DNA of 64,000 nt, taken from NCBI RefSeq assembly GCF_014851905.1, contig NZ_JACVAQ010000002.1:124001-188000 (forward strand), given 5' to 3'. Under the pieces are notes generated by a model that had not been told where the DNA came from, made no database searches, and saw only the letters and a program-made list of their open reading frames with translations. Positions within the stretch are counted from its first letter, which is position 1; every line of letters begins with the position of its first letter. Positions 44,610 through 53,132 of the stretch are shown here, piece after piece. The position numbers were made by a program, and so were the translations under genes. This DNA comes from Pseudomonas sp. PDM14. GTDB lineage: Bacteria; Pseudomonadota; Gammaproteobacteria; Pseudomonadales; Pseudomonadaceae.

Positions 44610-45212
44610 CTAGACGTTGAACAGGATCGGGTAGAGCGAGGCGACCAGCAGGAAAGCCATGCCGTAATTGAACGCACGCAGTATCGCCGGGCGCTCCAGC
44701 CAATGCCGCAGCAGGCTGCCGGCAACCGTCCAGAGGCCGACGCTGGGGCAGTTGACCAGGGCGAAGAGCGCGGCGATCACCAGCACGTTGAACAGAAAGC
44801 CTTCTTGCGGCGTGTAGGTGGTGATTGCCCCAATGGCCATGATCCAGGCCTTTGGGTTGACCCACTGGAACGCAGCGGCCTGGAGGAAGGTGAACGGCTT
44901 GCCGCGTTCTTTGCCACTGGCGTCCGGCGCCCCGGAGCCGGCGATCTTCCACGCCAGGTAGATCAGATAGGCCGCACCGGCATAACGCAGGATCAGGTAC
45001 AGCGGCGGAAACTGTTCGAACAGCTGACCGAGGCCGAAACCGACGGCCATCACCAGCACCATGAAACCCAGGCTGATACCGAGCATGTGCGGCACGCTGC
45101 GGCGCACGCCGAAGTTCACCCCGGAGGCGAGCAGCATCATGTTGTTCGGGCCGGGCGTCACCGACGTGACGAAGGCGAAGGCGACAAAGGCGAGCAGCAG
45201 TTCCAGCGTCAT
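44610..45212 (-). CDS. LysE/RhtB family amino acid exporter
   Basis: A 200-residue membrane protein with about six helices. The N-terminal TSVTPGPNNMMLLASG is the family signature, and AAAFQWVNPKAWIMAIGAI is the second conserved region. Proteins of this group export amino acids or related compounds using the proton gradient. The start at 45212 gives the standard N-terminus. It is the first gene of a leftward pair with a BenE-type transporter, and it is divergent from a small membrane protein gene. Confidence 0.92.
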   Translation of the reverse strand: MTLELLLAFVAFAFVTSVTPGPNNMMLLASGVNFGVRRSVPHMLGISLGFMVLVMAVGFGLGQLFEQFPPLYLILRYAGAAYLIYLAWKIAGSGAPDASGKERGKPFTFLQAAAFQWVNPKAWIMAIGAITTYTPQEGFLFNVLVIAALFALVNCPSVGLWTVAGSLLRHWLERPAILRAFNYGMAFLLVASLYPILFNV

Positions 45213-45356
45213 GGCAGTTCTCCGAAAGAGCTGGCAGCCTATGCCCAGACGTCGCCAGCGTCGCGGTACAGCCACGGCGGCAATCAGGGGTACAGTTTTG
45301 CTGATGCCGCAGTTAGGTTGTGACTGTTCTTGTTTCACTCACGCACAGGATGGCCC

Positions 45357-45992
45357 ATGGAAGAACAACAAAACCCCTACGCAGCGCCGCAGGTGGCACT
45401 GGTCGACGAACCGGCACCGAACCTGCCGGGCTGGAGCGCAGAACAGTTGCGCCTGCTTGGCTGGCTGTCACTGGTATCGCTGCTCGGTACGGTGACCGGC
45501 TTGGTGCTGGCGTTTTTCGTTGGTGAAGACCGCACCTCGAGCCTGGCGCGCAGCACCGATGCCCTGGGGATCGCCACTATTCTGCTGGGCTGCTACCTGT
45601 CACTGCGCGTGAAAGCATTCGCCGAGCAGCGTTTCGGCTCCCAGGGGCTGACGATTCCGACCTGGCTGATCGTGGTGGTGAGCATTCTGCTGCAGGGGAT
45701 CGACGTAATCTGGGGTGACAGCCTGTTCAGCAGCATCGGCCCAGCGACGATCGTTTATGGCGTGCTGATCGTGATCGTCGGCGCTGCCACTCTGTGGCTG
45801 GGTACTCGTCTGTTGAAGACGCAGAACGTCTATCCGGTATTCCGGGTGATGGCCTGGCTGCACATCGTCGGCGGTGCGCTGGTGGCATCGGTGATTCTGA
45901 TGGTGATCGGCGTGTTGCCGTTGCTGGCTGCCGCGGCGGCGCTGGCGCTGGTGTTCTTCCGCGCCGCCCGGGAGCAGGCCAGGGGGGACTAG
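45357..45992 (+). CDS. Small multi-span membrane protein of unknown function
   Basis: A 211-residue protein with a short polar N-terminus (EEQQNPYAAPQVAL, a motif often seen before small membrane proteins in gammaproteobacteria) and about five hydrophobic segments from residue 40 on. No enzymatic motif. AGGA lies nine bases before the ATG at 45357. Its stop overlaps the stop of the convergent MarR gene by four bases through a shared CTAG. Function not recognised. Confidence 0.75.
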   Translation: MEEQQNPYAAPQVALVDEPAPNLPGWSAEQLRLLGWLSLVSLLGTVTGLVLAFFVGEDRTSSLARSTDALGIATILLGCYLSLRVKAFAEQRFGSQGLTIPTWLIVVVSILLQGIDVIWGDSLFSSIGPATIVYGVLIVIVGAATLWLGTRLLKTQNVYPVFRVMAWLHIVGGALVASVILMVIGVLPLLAAAAALALVFFRAAREQARGD

Positions 45993-46441
45993 TCGTCGCT
46001 CGCCGGCTGGTGGGCGTTGCCCAGTGCCTGGTTGACCGCCAGCCAGTTGCGCACGGCCATCTCGCCGGACTCCTTGAACACGCGGTCGAGCAGCTTGACC
46101 TGCTCGCGCCGTAGCGCCTGTTCCAGCTTTGCGCCGTCGCCGGTCAGGCCGAGCAGGCGTTTGCGCTTGTCGTTGTCTGCCGCCACGCTTTCCACCAGGT
46201 GCATTTCCAGCAACTGCCGCAGTGGCGTGTTCAGCGCCTGCTTGCTGACGCCTAGGTAACCCAGCAACTGTTTCACGCTCAGGCCCGGGTAGCGGGCGAT
46301 GAAGAACAGGATGCGGTGGTGCACCCGTGACAGACCGCGACGCGCGAGAATTTCATCGGGCTTGGCGGTAAAGGCCTGGTAGCCAAAGAAGAACGCTTCC
46401 ATGGCGGCCTGCTGACTGGTGGTCTTTTTCAGGTCAAGCAT
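45989..46441 (-). CDS. MarR family transcriptional regulator
   Basis: A 150-residue winged-helix regulator. The DNA-binding region is typical: LSRVHHRILFFIARYPGLSVKQLLGYLGVSKQALNTPLRQL, followed by the wing DNDKRKRLLGLT. Dimerisation helices lie at both ends. The ATG at 46441 is the first usable; a TTG six codons upstream is an alternative. It is divergent from an aminotransferase gene, and a GGTCAA-N5-TTGACC palindrome lies in the 82-bp gap, fitting autoregulation and control of the neighbour. Confidence 0.9.
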   Translation of the reverse strand: MLDLKKTTSQQAAMEAFFFGYQAFTAKPDEILARRGLSRVHHRILFFIARYPGLSVKQLLGYLGVSKQALNTPLRQLLEMHLVESVAADNDKRKRLLGLTGDGAKLEQALRREQVKLLDRVFKESGEMAVRNWLAVNQALGNAHQPASDD

Positions 46442-46473
46442 ATTGACGTATCTGTCCAAGGCGTCGTAGTTTC

Positions 46474-46490
46474 GGTCAATCAGTTTGACC
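46474..46490. promoter_or_regulatory. Palindromic operator between MarR and aminotransferase genes
   Basis: GGTCAA-TCAGT-TTGACC is a perfect 6+6 palindrome with five-base spacer, centred in the intergenic region of the divergent pair. Size and location suit a MarR dimer. Confidence 0.55.
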
Positions 46491-46523
46491 CAGTTTGTTC
46501 TGCCTTTGCTACCGGTGATTGTT

Positions 46524-47690
46524 ATGGCCTTCTCTGAACGTGTTGCCCGCCTGAAAAGCTCTCTGATCCGTGAAATCCTCGCTGCCGCGCAGCGTCCCGA
46601 GGTGATGTCGTTCGCCGGTGGCCTGCCTGCCGAACCGATGCTGCCCAAGGTCGACTGGAGCGAGATGCCGGCCAGCATCGGCCAGTACGGCATGAGCGAA
46701 GGCGAGCCGGCCCTGCGCGAAGCCATCGCCGCCGAAGCCCGCGCCCTCGGCGTGCCGTGCGACGCCAGCCAGGTGTTGATCGTCTCCGGTTCCCAGCAGA
46801 CCCTCGACCTGGCGAGCAAGCTGTTCATTGATCCGGGTACCGAAATCCTCGTCGAGGCGCCGACCTACCTGGCCGCGCTGCAGTCGTTCCAGCTATTCGG
46901 TGCCGACTGCCTGAGCGTGCCGCAAGAAGCCGACGGCCCTGAGCTGGAAGCACTGCGCAGCCGTCTGCAGCAGAGCAAGCCGGCCTTCGCCTACCTGATC
47001 CCGACCTTCCAGAACCCGTCCGCAGTGCGCTACAGCGAGGCCAAGCGCGACGCCGTGGCCGCGCTGCTCGACGAGTTCGGCGTGACCCTGATCGAAGACG
47101 AGCCGTACCGCGAACTGGTGTTCGATGCCGGCAGCGCCAAGCCAATCGTCAGCCGCCTGCAGCGGGCCAGCTGGATCTACACCGGCACCGTGTCCAAGAC
47201 CCTGCTGCCGGGCCTGCGCGTTGGCTACCTGATTGCCACTCCGGACCTGTTCCCGCACCTGCTGCGTCTGAAGCAGTCCGCCGATCTGCACACCAACCGC
47301 ATCGGCCAGTGGCAGGCGTTGCAGTGGCTGGGTAGCGAGCGCTACCGTGAGCACCTCGCCGAGCTGCGTGACTTCTATCGCCAGCGCCGCGACGCGATGC
47401 AGGCGGTGCTGGAAGAGCACTTCAGCGACCTGGCCGACTGGCAGGTGCCGCAAGGCGGGCTGTTCTTCTGGCTGACCCTGAAGCAGCCGCTGGACACCCG
47501 CACCTTGCTGGCGCCGGCGCTGGCGCGCAATGTCGCGTTCATGCCGGGCGAGCCGTTCTTCATCGACCCGGAGCAGAACCCCGGTCATCTGCGCCTGAAT
47601 TTCAGCCACGTCGCCCCCGAGCGCCTGGACGAAGGCCTCAAGCGCCTGGCCGAAGTGATTCGCGAAGCCCTGGCTGCCCAAGCCGCCTGA
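46524..47690 (+). CDS. PLP-dependent aminotransferase (class I, LysN/2-aminoadipate type)
   Basis: A 388-residue fold-type I aminotransferase. The PLP lysine is in GTVSKTLLPGLRVGYL; FAGGLPAEP near the start, YLIPTFQNPSAVRY and LIEDEPYREL supply the substrate and cofactor-binding residues. The sequence resembles the MocR-type aminotransferase domain and free-standing 2-aminoadipate or aromatic/branched-chain transaminases; no DNA-binding domain is attached. ATG at 46524 removes 13 non-family residues from the open frame. It is followed 10 bases later by a glutathione transferase gene, probably cotranscribed. Confidence 0.9.
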   Translation: MAFSERVARLKSSLIREILAAAQRPEVMSFAGGLPAEPMLPKVDWSEMPASIGQYGMSEGEPALREAIAAEARALGVPCDASQVLIVSGSQQTLDLASKLFIDPGTEILVEAPTYLAALQSFQLFGADCLSVPQEADGPELEALRSRLQQSKPAFAYLIPTFQNPSAVRYSEAKRDAVAALLDEFGVTLIEDEPYRELVFDAGSAKPIVSRLQRASWIYTGTVSKTLLPGLRVGYLIATPDLFPHLLRLKQSADLHTNRIGQWQALQWLGSERYREHLAELRDFYRQRRDAMQAVLEEHFSDLADWQVPQGGLFFWLTLKQPLDTRTLLAPALARNVAFMPGEPFFIDPEQNPGHLRLNFSHVAPERLDEGLKRLAEVIREALAAQAA

Positions 47691-47700
47691 GGAGAACCCC

Positions 47701-48303
47701 ATGTACAAGGTTTACGGTGATGTGATTTCCGGCAATTGCTACAAGGTCAAACTGGCCCTGCACTTGCTCGACAAACCCTACGAGTGGCTGCCGATCGACA
47801 TCCTCAAGGGCGAGACCCAGAGCGAGGAATTCCTGGCCAAGAACCCGAATGGCAAGATCCCGGTGCTTGAGCTCGAAGACGGCACCACATTGTGGGAGTC
47901 CAATGCCATCCTCAATTACCTCGCCGACGGCAGCGACCTGCTGCTGAGCGAGCCACGCCTGCGCACCCAGGTGTTGCAGTGGCAGTTCTTCGAGCAGTAC
48001 AGCCACGAGCCTTACGTCGCCGTGGCGCGCTTCATCAAGCTGTACCAGGGCATGCCTGCCGAGCGTCAGGAAGAGTTCGAGCTGTGCCAGGTGCGCGGCC
48101 ACAAGGCGTTCAAGGTCATGGAGCAGCAGCTCAAGCGCACGCCGTACCTGGTCGGCGACCAGTACTCGATTGCCGACATCGCCCTGTATGCCTACACCCA
48201 CGTGGCGGATGAAGGCGGTTTCGACATCAGCGGCTACCCCGCCATCAACGAGTGGTTGGCGCGGGTCGCCAGCCATCCGCGCCATGTGACCATGCGTGGC
48301 TGA
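47701..48303 (+). CDS. Glutathione S-transferase family protein
   Basis: A 200-residue GST. The N-terminal thioredoxin-like domain has GDVISGNCYKVKLALHLL (catalytic Ser or Cys region), NPNGKIPVLELEDG with the cis-Pro, and ESNAILNYLA, which binds the glutathione gamma-glutamyl group. The C-terminal helical domain ends with YSIADIALYAYTHVADEGGF. GGAG lies before the ATG. It probably conjugates or reduces electrophiles; grouping with the aminotransferase suggests one regulated unit. A terminator follows at once. Confidence 0.92.
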   Translation: MYKVYGDVISGNCYKVKLALHLLDKPYEWLPIDILKGETQSEEFLAKNPNGKIPVLELEDGTTLWESNAILNYLADGSDLLLSEPRLRTQVLQWQFFEQYSHEPYVAVARFIKLYQGMPAERQEEFELCQVRGHKAFKVMEQQLKRTPYLVGDQYSIADIALYAYTHVADEGGFDISGYPAINEWLARVASHPRHVTMRG

Positions 48304-48320
48304 GTGCTCCAGCGTTATCG

Positions 48321-48348
48321 AAAAAGCCGGCTGCGTGCCGGCTTTTTT
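48321..48348 (+). terminator. Intrinsic terminator after the GST gene
   Basis: AAAAAGCCGGC-TGCGT-GCCGGCTTTTTT, 17 bases after the GST stop codon. Confidence 0.9.
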
Positions 48349-48424
48349 GCGCCTGTGCCGAGGAACTTCGCGGGGCGCCGATCACTCCACAAGGCAGGCA
48401 TTCTGATAACCCGTGAGGTTTGCA

Positions 48425-48739
48425 GTGAAGAAAGGATGGGTTCTGGCCGGCATGCTGCTGGTCGTTTCAGGTACCGCCCAGGCGTCGTCTTCGGCTGCCT
48501 GGAAGGCACATGACAAGCAGGTCACCAGCGCCTGTCTGAAGGCTAGCCAGCTGAAGCAGGCCAAGGCCTTGGGCGGATTGATCGAATACCCGGACCAGTT
48601 GGGCGTGAGCGCACTGCTGATCGAAGGGCGTTACCCGCAGCCGCACATGAAGAACCAGCATGGGCAGGAACTGTGCCTGTACGACAAGAAGACCGCCAAG
48701 GCCTTCGTCACCGAAGCGGATGCGCTCGGCAAGCGCTGA
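48425..48739 (+). CDS. Small exported protein of unknown function
   Basis: A 104-residue protein with a signal peptide (KKGWVLAGMLLVVSGTAQA) and a mature part containing two cysteines (ACLKAS and ELCLYD) that could form a disulphide. The start is GTG at 48425, because GAGG lies seven bases before it; a GTG four codons upstream would include that site in the coding region. Similar small proteins with a WKAHDKQVTSAC-like start occur in Pseudomonas, but I cannot name a family. It is flanked by terminators on both sides, so it is expressed alone. Confidence 0.75.
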   Translation: MKKGWVLAGMLLVVSGTAQASSSAAWKAHDKQVTSACLKASQLKQAKALGGLIEYPDQLGVSALLIEGRYPQPHMKNQHGQELCLYDKKTAKAFVTEADALGKR

Positions 48740-48750
48740 ATGAACGTCAT

Positions 48751-48781
48751 AAAAAAAACCGGCTCATGGCCGGTTTTTTTT
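48751..48781. terminator. Bidirectional terminator (small exported protein / folE)
   Basis: A tract of eight A, then ACCGGC-TCATG-GCCGGT and a tract of eight T: a hairpin usable on both strands between convergent genes. Confidence 0.9.
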
Positions 48782-48792
48782 GGCGAATCGCC

Positions 48793-49338
48793 TTAGCTGA
48801 TCAGGCTGAGGAACTCGCTGCGGGTGGCGGCGTTGTCGCGGAACTCGCCGAGCATCACCGAGGTGACCATCGAGGAATTCTGCTTCTCCACGCCGCGCAT
48901 CATCATGCACATGTGCTGGGCCTCGATGACCACGGCAACGCCCAGGGCGCCGGTGACCTGCTGGATGGCCTCGGCGATCTGCCGGCTGAGGTTTTCCTGG
49001 ATCTGCAGGCGACGTGCGTACATGTCGACTATGCGGGCGACCTTGGACAGGCCAAGCACCTTGCCGCTGGGGATGTAGGCCACGTGGGCCTTGCCGATGA
49101 AAGGCAGCAGGTGGTGTTCGCACAGCGAGTACAGCTCGATGTTCTTCACCAGCACCATTTCGCTGTTGTCGGAACTGAACAGGGCGCCGTTGGTGACTTC
49201 CTCGAGCGTCTGCTGGTAGCCACGGCAGAGGTACTGCATGGCTTTGGCGGCACGTTTCGGGGTGTCGAGCAGGCCTTCGCGGGACACGTCCTCGCCGAGC
49301 TGGCCGAGGATCGCGGTGTATTGCTGTTCCAGGGACAT
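48793..49338 (-). CDS. folE: GTP cyclohydrolase I
   Basis: A 181-residue enzyme of normal type-I length that converts GTP to dihydroneopterin triphosphate, the first step of folate (and pterin) synthesis. The zinc ligands are in CEHHLLPF and CMMMRGV, and the substrate region [17 protein letters not shown] is intact. ATG at 49338. Pseudomonas often has more than one GTP cyclohydrolase I gene; this one lies in the folE-Smr-prmB-aroC neighbourhood, which in P. aeruginosa holds the second copy (recollection). Confidence 0.96.
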   Translation of the reverse strand: MSLEQQYTAILGQLGEDVSREGLLDTPKRAAKAMQYLCRGYQQTLEEVTNGALFSSDNSEMVLVKNIELYSLCEHHLLPFIGKAHVAYIPSGKVLGLSKVARIVDMYARRLQIQENLSRQIAEAIQQVTGALGVAVVIEAQHMCMMMRGVEKQNSSMVTSVMLGEFRDNAATRSEFLSLIS

Positions 49339-49533
49339 GGGTCTTCCTGTGGGGATCGGAAATGCACAGGCGCGCAGGGTAGGGCGATGCGCCCTGGCTG
49401 GCAAGGGCGCCGTGCGCCAGCGGCAGTCACTTTTCCGGCGTGATCGGCAGGCCCGTCGCCCGGTGTTGTCCGCATGCGGCGGGCGCGGTCTGAGCCGATC
49501 GGCTTCGCCGCGCCGCATCCCTGCAACGCACGA

Positions 49534-50094
49534 TCAGTCGTCGTCGCGCCCGTCGAGCATGGTCCGTTTGAGCAGCACGTAGAGCGCACCGGTACCGCCG
49601 TGGCGCGGCAGGCAGGAGGTGAAGCCGAGTACCTGTGGGTGCTGGCGCAGCCAGGTGTTGACGTGGCTCTTGATCAGCGGGCGCTTGCCGTCCGTGCGTG
49701 CGGCCTTGCCGTGGGTCACGCGCACGCAGCGGATCTCCAGCTTTGCGGCCTCGCCAAAGAATTCCCACAAGGTGTCGCGCGCCTTTTCCACGGACATGCC
49801 GTGCAGGTCGATGCTGCCTTCGAAGGGAATCTGCCCGGCCTTGAGCTTGCGCAGTTGGCCGTCCTGCACGCCGTCGCGGGCCCAGTACAGTTCTTCCTCG
49901 GCGGCCACGTCGATGACGAACTGGTCGGAGAGGCCGTCGACGCGGATGTCGTCGGTCTTGATCGTTGCGGCCTGGCGCAGGGTGCTGATGCGCTGCCGGT
50001 CGGCGCGCGGCTTGCCGGTGTCGGCGCGATCATGGCTGATCGGCTTGACGCCGTGCACGGCGGATTTGAACAGGGAAAAGTCGTCGTCTTGCAT
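49534..50094 (-). CDS. Smr-domain endonuclease-like protein (YfcN/SmrA type)
   Basis: A 186-residue protein whose C-terminal ~90 residues are a small MutS-related domain: the DLHGM motif and the THGKA motif, both proposed to act in nucleic acid cleavage, with HVNTWLRQHPQV between and a C-terminal GGTGALYVLLKR. The N-terminal part is charged. Related proteins (SmrA, SmrB) cleave RNA or nick DNA; SmrB acts on mRNA at collided ribosomes. Which applies here is not clear from sequence. GGAGG lies just before the ATG at 50094. Confidence 0.9.
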   Translation of the reverse strand: MQDDDFSLFKSAVHGVKPISHDRADTGKPRADRQRISTLRQAATIKTDDIRVDGLSDQFVIDVAAEEELYWARDGVQDGQLRKLKAGQIPFEGSIDLHGMSVEKARDTLWEFFGEAAKLEIRCVRVTHGKAARTDGKRPLIKSHVNTWLRQHPQVLGFTSCLPRHGGTGALYVLLKRTMLDGRDDD

Positions 50095-50211
50095 GAAGCC
50101 TCCGCGAAGCAGGCCGTGTGCTGCCGCTGCTGTTCGGTTGCGGCGCTGAGCACGCCTGGCAACCATCACCCGCGGGCTCACACGATCTGGAAGGCCGTCA
50201 GTTTACCGGGA

Positions 50212-50529
50212 TCAGCCGCGTTTTTTCAGCAGGCCTGGCGACATGCTCAGGTCGTCCGGGCGACGCAGGCGTCGGCGGCAACGCCGCCAGATGTAGACCC
50301 CGGCCCAGAGCAGCAGGATGCCGGCGACCAGAATCGAGAGGGCCGCGCCGATGCTGTCGTTCAGCGGGCCCAGTGCGGAGGGCCGACCGAGCAGGGTGGC
50401 GGCACCGGCCATCAGCAACAGAATGCCCAGGCCGGCGAACACTGCGCCGCAGCCGGCGAAGAACCGCCAGCGCCAGGTGGCGGACCCACGAGGGCGTAGA
50501 CGTCGTGCATCGAAACCTTCGGACTTCAT
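50212..50529 (-). CDS. Small membrane protein with two transmembrane helices
   Basis: A 105-residue protein: basic N-terminus, hydrophobic segments at about 26-46 (AGCGAVFAGLGILLLMAGAA) and 60-80 (IGAALSILVAGILLLWAGVY), then a very basic stretch (IWRRCRRRLRRP). The positive-inside rule predicts both ends in the cytosol. AGAGGAAATCGGG precedes the ATG, a good ribosome site. It lies between the Smr and isochorismatase-like genes on the same strand. Function not recognised. Confidence 0.7.
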   Translation of the reverse strand: MKSEGFDARRLRPRGSATWRWRFFAGCGAVFAGLGILLLMAGAATLLGRPSALGPLNDSIGAALSILVAGILLLWAGVYIWRRCRRRLRRPDDLSMSPGLLKKRG

Positions 50530-50621
50530 CCCGATTTCCTCTGAGATATCGGCGGTATGACCGGCTGGGGGATCGAGGGTTCAGCCGGGTGGCCTGCGGA
50601 TGTGAACGCCGTCCGCAGGAA

Positions 50622-51215
50622 TCAGAGCAGGGCGCGAGCCTGGGGTACCAGGATCGCGTAGTTGTCCGCCAGCGCGGCCATCTCCGCATCGTGCAGCACG
50701 CGGGCGTCGATCAGACCGCTGGCGTGGGGCAGGCTGCGGGTGGCACAGGCCGTGTCGACCAGAGTGCAACGGTAGCCGTAATCCTTGGCGGCACGCACGG
50801 TGGTGCTGACGCTGGAGTGGGTCATGAAGCCGCAGACGATCAGGTCCAGGTGCCCCAGCTGCTGCAGACGTTCGTGCAGCTCGGTGCCGGCGAAGGCATT
50901 GGGCAGGCGCTTCTCCACCACCGGCTCTTCCGGCAGCGGTTCCAGGCCGCTGATGAAGTGGCCGCGCGGACCCTGCGGATCGAGCAGGCCGCCGGGAATA
51001 CCCAGGTGACGCACATGCAGGATCGGCGTGCCGAGTTTGCGTGCGGCGGCGAGCAGTGTGGCGATTTCCTCGACGGCGGCATCCACGTCAGGCAGTTGCA
51101 GCGCCCCGCTGCGGTACTCCTCCTGCGCGTCGATGATCAGCAGCGTGGCCTTGCTCAGCGTGGCTGGCGCATAACCGCGGCCCGTCAGCTGGAACAGGGT
51201 TTTGGGATCGGACAT
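50622..51215 (-). CDS. Isochorismatase family cysteine hydrolase
   Basis: A 197-residue hydrolase of the isochorismatase/nicotinamidase fold. The catalytic Asp is in LLIIDAQEEY, the Lys in PVVEKRLPNAF and the nucleophilic Cys in LIVCGFMTHSSV, giving an intact triad. Family members cut amide or vinyl-ether bonds; this subgroup is usually annotated only as cysteine hydrolase. GGAG precedes the ATG at 51215. It is divergent from prmB. Confidence 0.92.
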   Translation of the reverse strand: MSDPKTLFQLTGRGYAPATLSKATLLIIDAQEEYRSGALQLPDVDAAVEEIATLLAAARKLGTPILHVRHLGIPGGLLDPQGPRGHFISGLEPLPEEPVVEKRLPNAFAGTELHERLQQLGHLDLIVCGFMTHSSVSTTVRAAKDYGYRCTLVDTACATRSLPHASGLIDARVLHDAEMAALADNYAILVPQARALL

Positions 51216-51371
51216 GGTGCGGGCTCCAAATGCGGCGATGCGTCTATTCTCTGCCGCCTGGCCGCGTCTGTGAACCTTTTACGTGATTTGCGGCGTATCG
51301 CTTTGCATACACGGCCGGCAAAAGGCAACGGTTGCGGCTAGAATCGCGCACCCGTTCAGGAGGTTTGTCCC

Positions 51372-52286
51372 GTGTCCCAATCCCGCCTGCGCACCGTGCG
51401 CGACCATATTCGCTGGGCTGTCAGCCGCTTTCATGGCGAGCAGCTGTTCTTCGGCCATGGCACCGACAACGCCTGGGACGAGGCGCGACAATTGGTCCTG
51501 GGTGCGCTGCACCTGCCGTGGGAAATCGCCGACAGTTATCTCGACTGCCGCCTCGAGGACGACGAGCAGGCGCACCTGCAGGCACTGCTCAAACGCCGCA
51601 TCGAAGAGCGCGTGCCGACGGCCTATCTGCTCGGTGAGGCTTGGTTCTGCGATCTGCCGTTCATCGTCGATGAGCGCGTGTTGGTGCCGCGCTCGCCCAT
51701 CGCCGAGCTGATCGGCCAGCACTTCCAGCCCTGGCTGAGCGGCGAGCCGGCGCGAATCCTCGACCTGTGCACCGGCTCGGGCTGCATCGGCATCGCCTGC
51801 GCCTATGCCTTCGAGCAGGCGGAAGTGGTACTCGCCGACCTGTCCTTCGATGCCCTCGAAGTGGCCAACCAGAACATTGAGCGGCATGAACTGGATGCGC
51901 GGGTCTATACCGTGCAGGGCGACGGTTTCGCCGGGCTGCCGGGCCAGCGTTTCGACCTGATCGTGTCCAACCCACCCTACGTCGATGCCGAGGACTTCGC
52001 CGACATGCCGGCCGAGTACCAGCACGAGCCCGAGCTGGGCCTGGCCTGTGGCGACGATGGTCTGGATCTGGTGCGGCGCATGCTCGCCGAAGCCGCGGAC
52101 CACCTCAACGAGCGCGGCGTGCTGATCGTCGAGGTCGGCAACAGCCAGGTGCATGTCGAGGCGTTGTACCCGGAGGTGGATTTCACCTGGCTGGAATTCA
52201 ACCAGGGCGGCCATGGCGTGTTCCTGCTGACCGCTGCGCAGTGCCGTGCGCACCAGGCGCTGTTCCAGGCAAGAGTTAGCGCCTGA
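51372..52286 (+). CDS. prmB: 50S ribosomal protein L3 (uL3) glutamine methyltransferase
   Basis: A 304-residue class I methyltransferase. The S-adenosylmethionine motif is [14 protein letters not shown] and the glutamine-binding motif is [11 protein letters not shown]; both are typical of HemK/PrmB enzymes. N-terminal helices match PrmB rather than PrmC, and the gene is upstream of aroC as in other Pseudomonas. It methylates a glutamine in ribosomal protein L3. Start is GTG at 51372, with an AGGAGG site 8 bases upstream. Confidence 0.96.
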   Translation: MSQSRLRTVRDHIRWAVSRFHGEQLFFGHGTDNAWDEARQLVLGALHLPWEIADSYLDCRLEDDEQAHLQALLKRRIEERVPTAYLLGEAWFCDLPFIVDERVLVPRSPIAELIGQHFQPWLSGEPARILDLCTGSGCIGIACAYAFEQAEVVLADLSFDALEVANQNIERHELDARVYTVQGDGFAGLPGQRFDLIVSNPPYVDAEDFADMPAEYQHEPELGLACGDDGLDLVRRMLAEAADHLNERGVLIVEVGNSQVHVEALYPEVDFTWLEFNQGGHGVFLLTAAQCRAHQALFQARVSA

Positions 52287-52299
52287 AGTCAGCGCGGGC

Positions 52300-53079
52300 T
52301 CAGTGCGTGGCGATCCAGATCAGCAGTCCGGCCTGGAACACGGCGAACGTCACCAGGCAGGCGATGGTGAAGCGCAGGCTGCTGTCCTCGCGCTTGAACT
52401 GATTGACGCGTTGCTCCAGCTTGGCCAGCTTCACGTCCTGTTCGCGCAGGCTCTGGTCGGCCTGTTGCAGCATCGCGGCGGCGTCCAGCAGCTCGATCAC
52501 CTGCACCTTGTCGCCATTCCATTCCCCTTTCAGGGCGCTGACGCTGGCCGCGCTGTAGTTGGCCTTCAGCTGCAGCAGGTCCTGGTAGTCGACATCGAAG
52601 CCGTGGACGCGCAGGAAGTGATCACGGCGCAGGCGCGCCTCTTCGTTGACCACGTCCTTTACCGCCAGGGCGCCACCTTCGACCTGATAGTGGCTCCAGC
52701 GCTGGCGTGCCCAGATGATGCCCTGGGCCATCAGGTAGCGGCCGATGCCGCGGTTCGCCGGCTCGATCTGCAGGCCCTTGTCGGCACCGAAACGAACTTC
52801 CTGGCTGCGATGGTCGACCCACACCTCCAGCGCGTTCTGCTCCTGGCGCACGCGCTGGCCAGGCAGGTCGATGCTCAGGCGCAGCAGGCTCTGCTCGCTG
52901 CTGTGCCGCTCGACACGGCCCGCCTGGACAAAACGCAGCGGCCGCGCGCCGGTCGTGCGGTCGGTCGGCAGCGGCGCCAGGCGCAACAAACGGAACTGCT
53001 CGGCGGGAAGGTCCTGCCAAGGATGCGGTTTCGGCGCAGCCTCTTCGGTGTCCGGCTGGGGTTCGGCTTGAGTGTCCAT
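52300..53079 (-). CDS. Tail-anchored coiled-coil protein of unknown function
   Basis: A 259-residue protein. The start at 53079 is chosen because AGGAGG lies 9 bases upstream; the open frame continues far further but has no support. The N-terminus is acidic and Pro-rich (residues 1-25), the middle is a mixed alpha/beta region (VWVDHRSQEVRFGADKGLQ), residues ~195-235 form a likely coiled coil, and residues ~238-257 form a single membrane helix at the C-terminus (ACLVTFAVFQAGLLIWIA). It is convergent with prmB. No family recognised. Confidence 0.75.
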   Translation of the reverse strand: MDTQAEPQPDTEEAAPKPHPWQDLPAEQFRLLRLAPLPTDRTTGARPLRFVQAGRVERHSSEQSLLRLSIDLPGQRVRQEQNALEVWVDHRSQEVRFGADKGLQIEPANRGIGRYLMAQGIIWARQRWSHYQVEGGALAVKDVVNEEARLRRDHFLRVHGFDVDYQDLLQLKANYSAASVSALKGEWNGDKVQVIELLDAAAMLQQADQSLREQDVKLAKLEQRVNQFKREDSSLRFTIACLVTFAVFQAGLLIWIATH

Positions 53080-53132
53080 GGGCGCTGTCCTCCTGAATGC
53101 AGCATGCCAGCGGCAGAGCCGTCGGCAAACCC

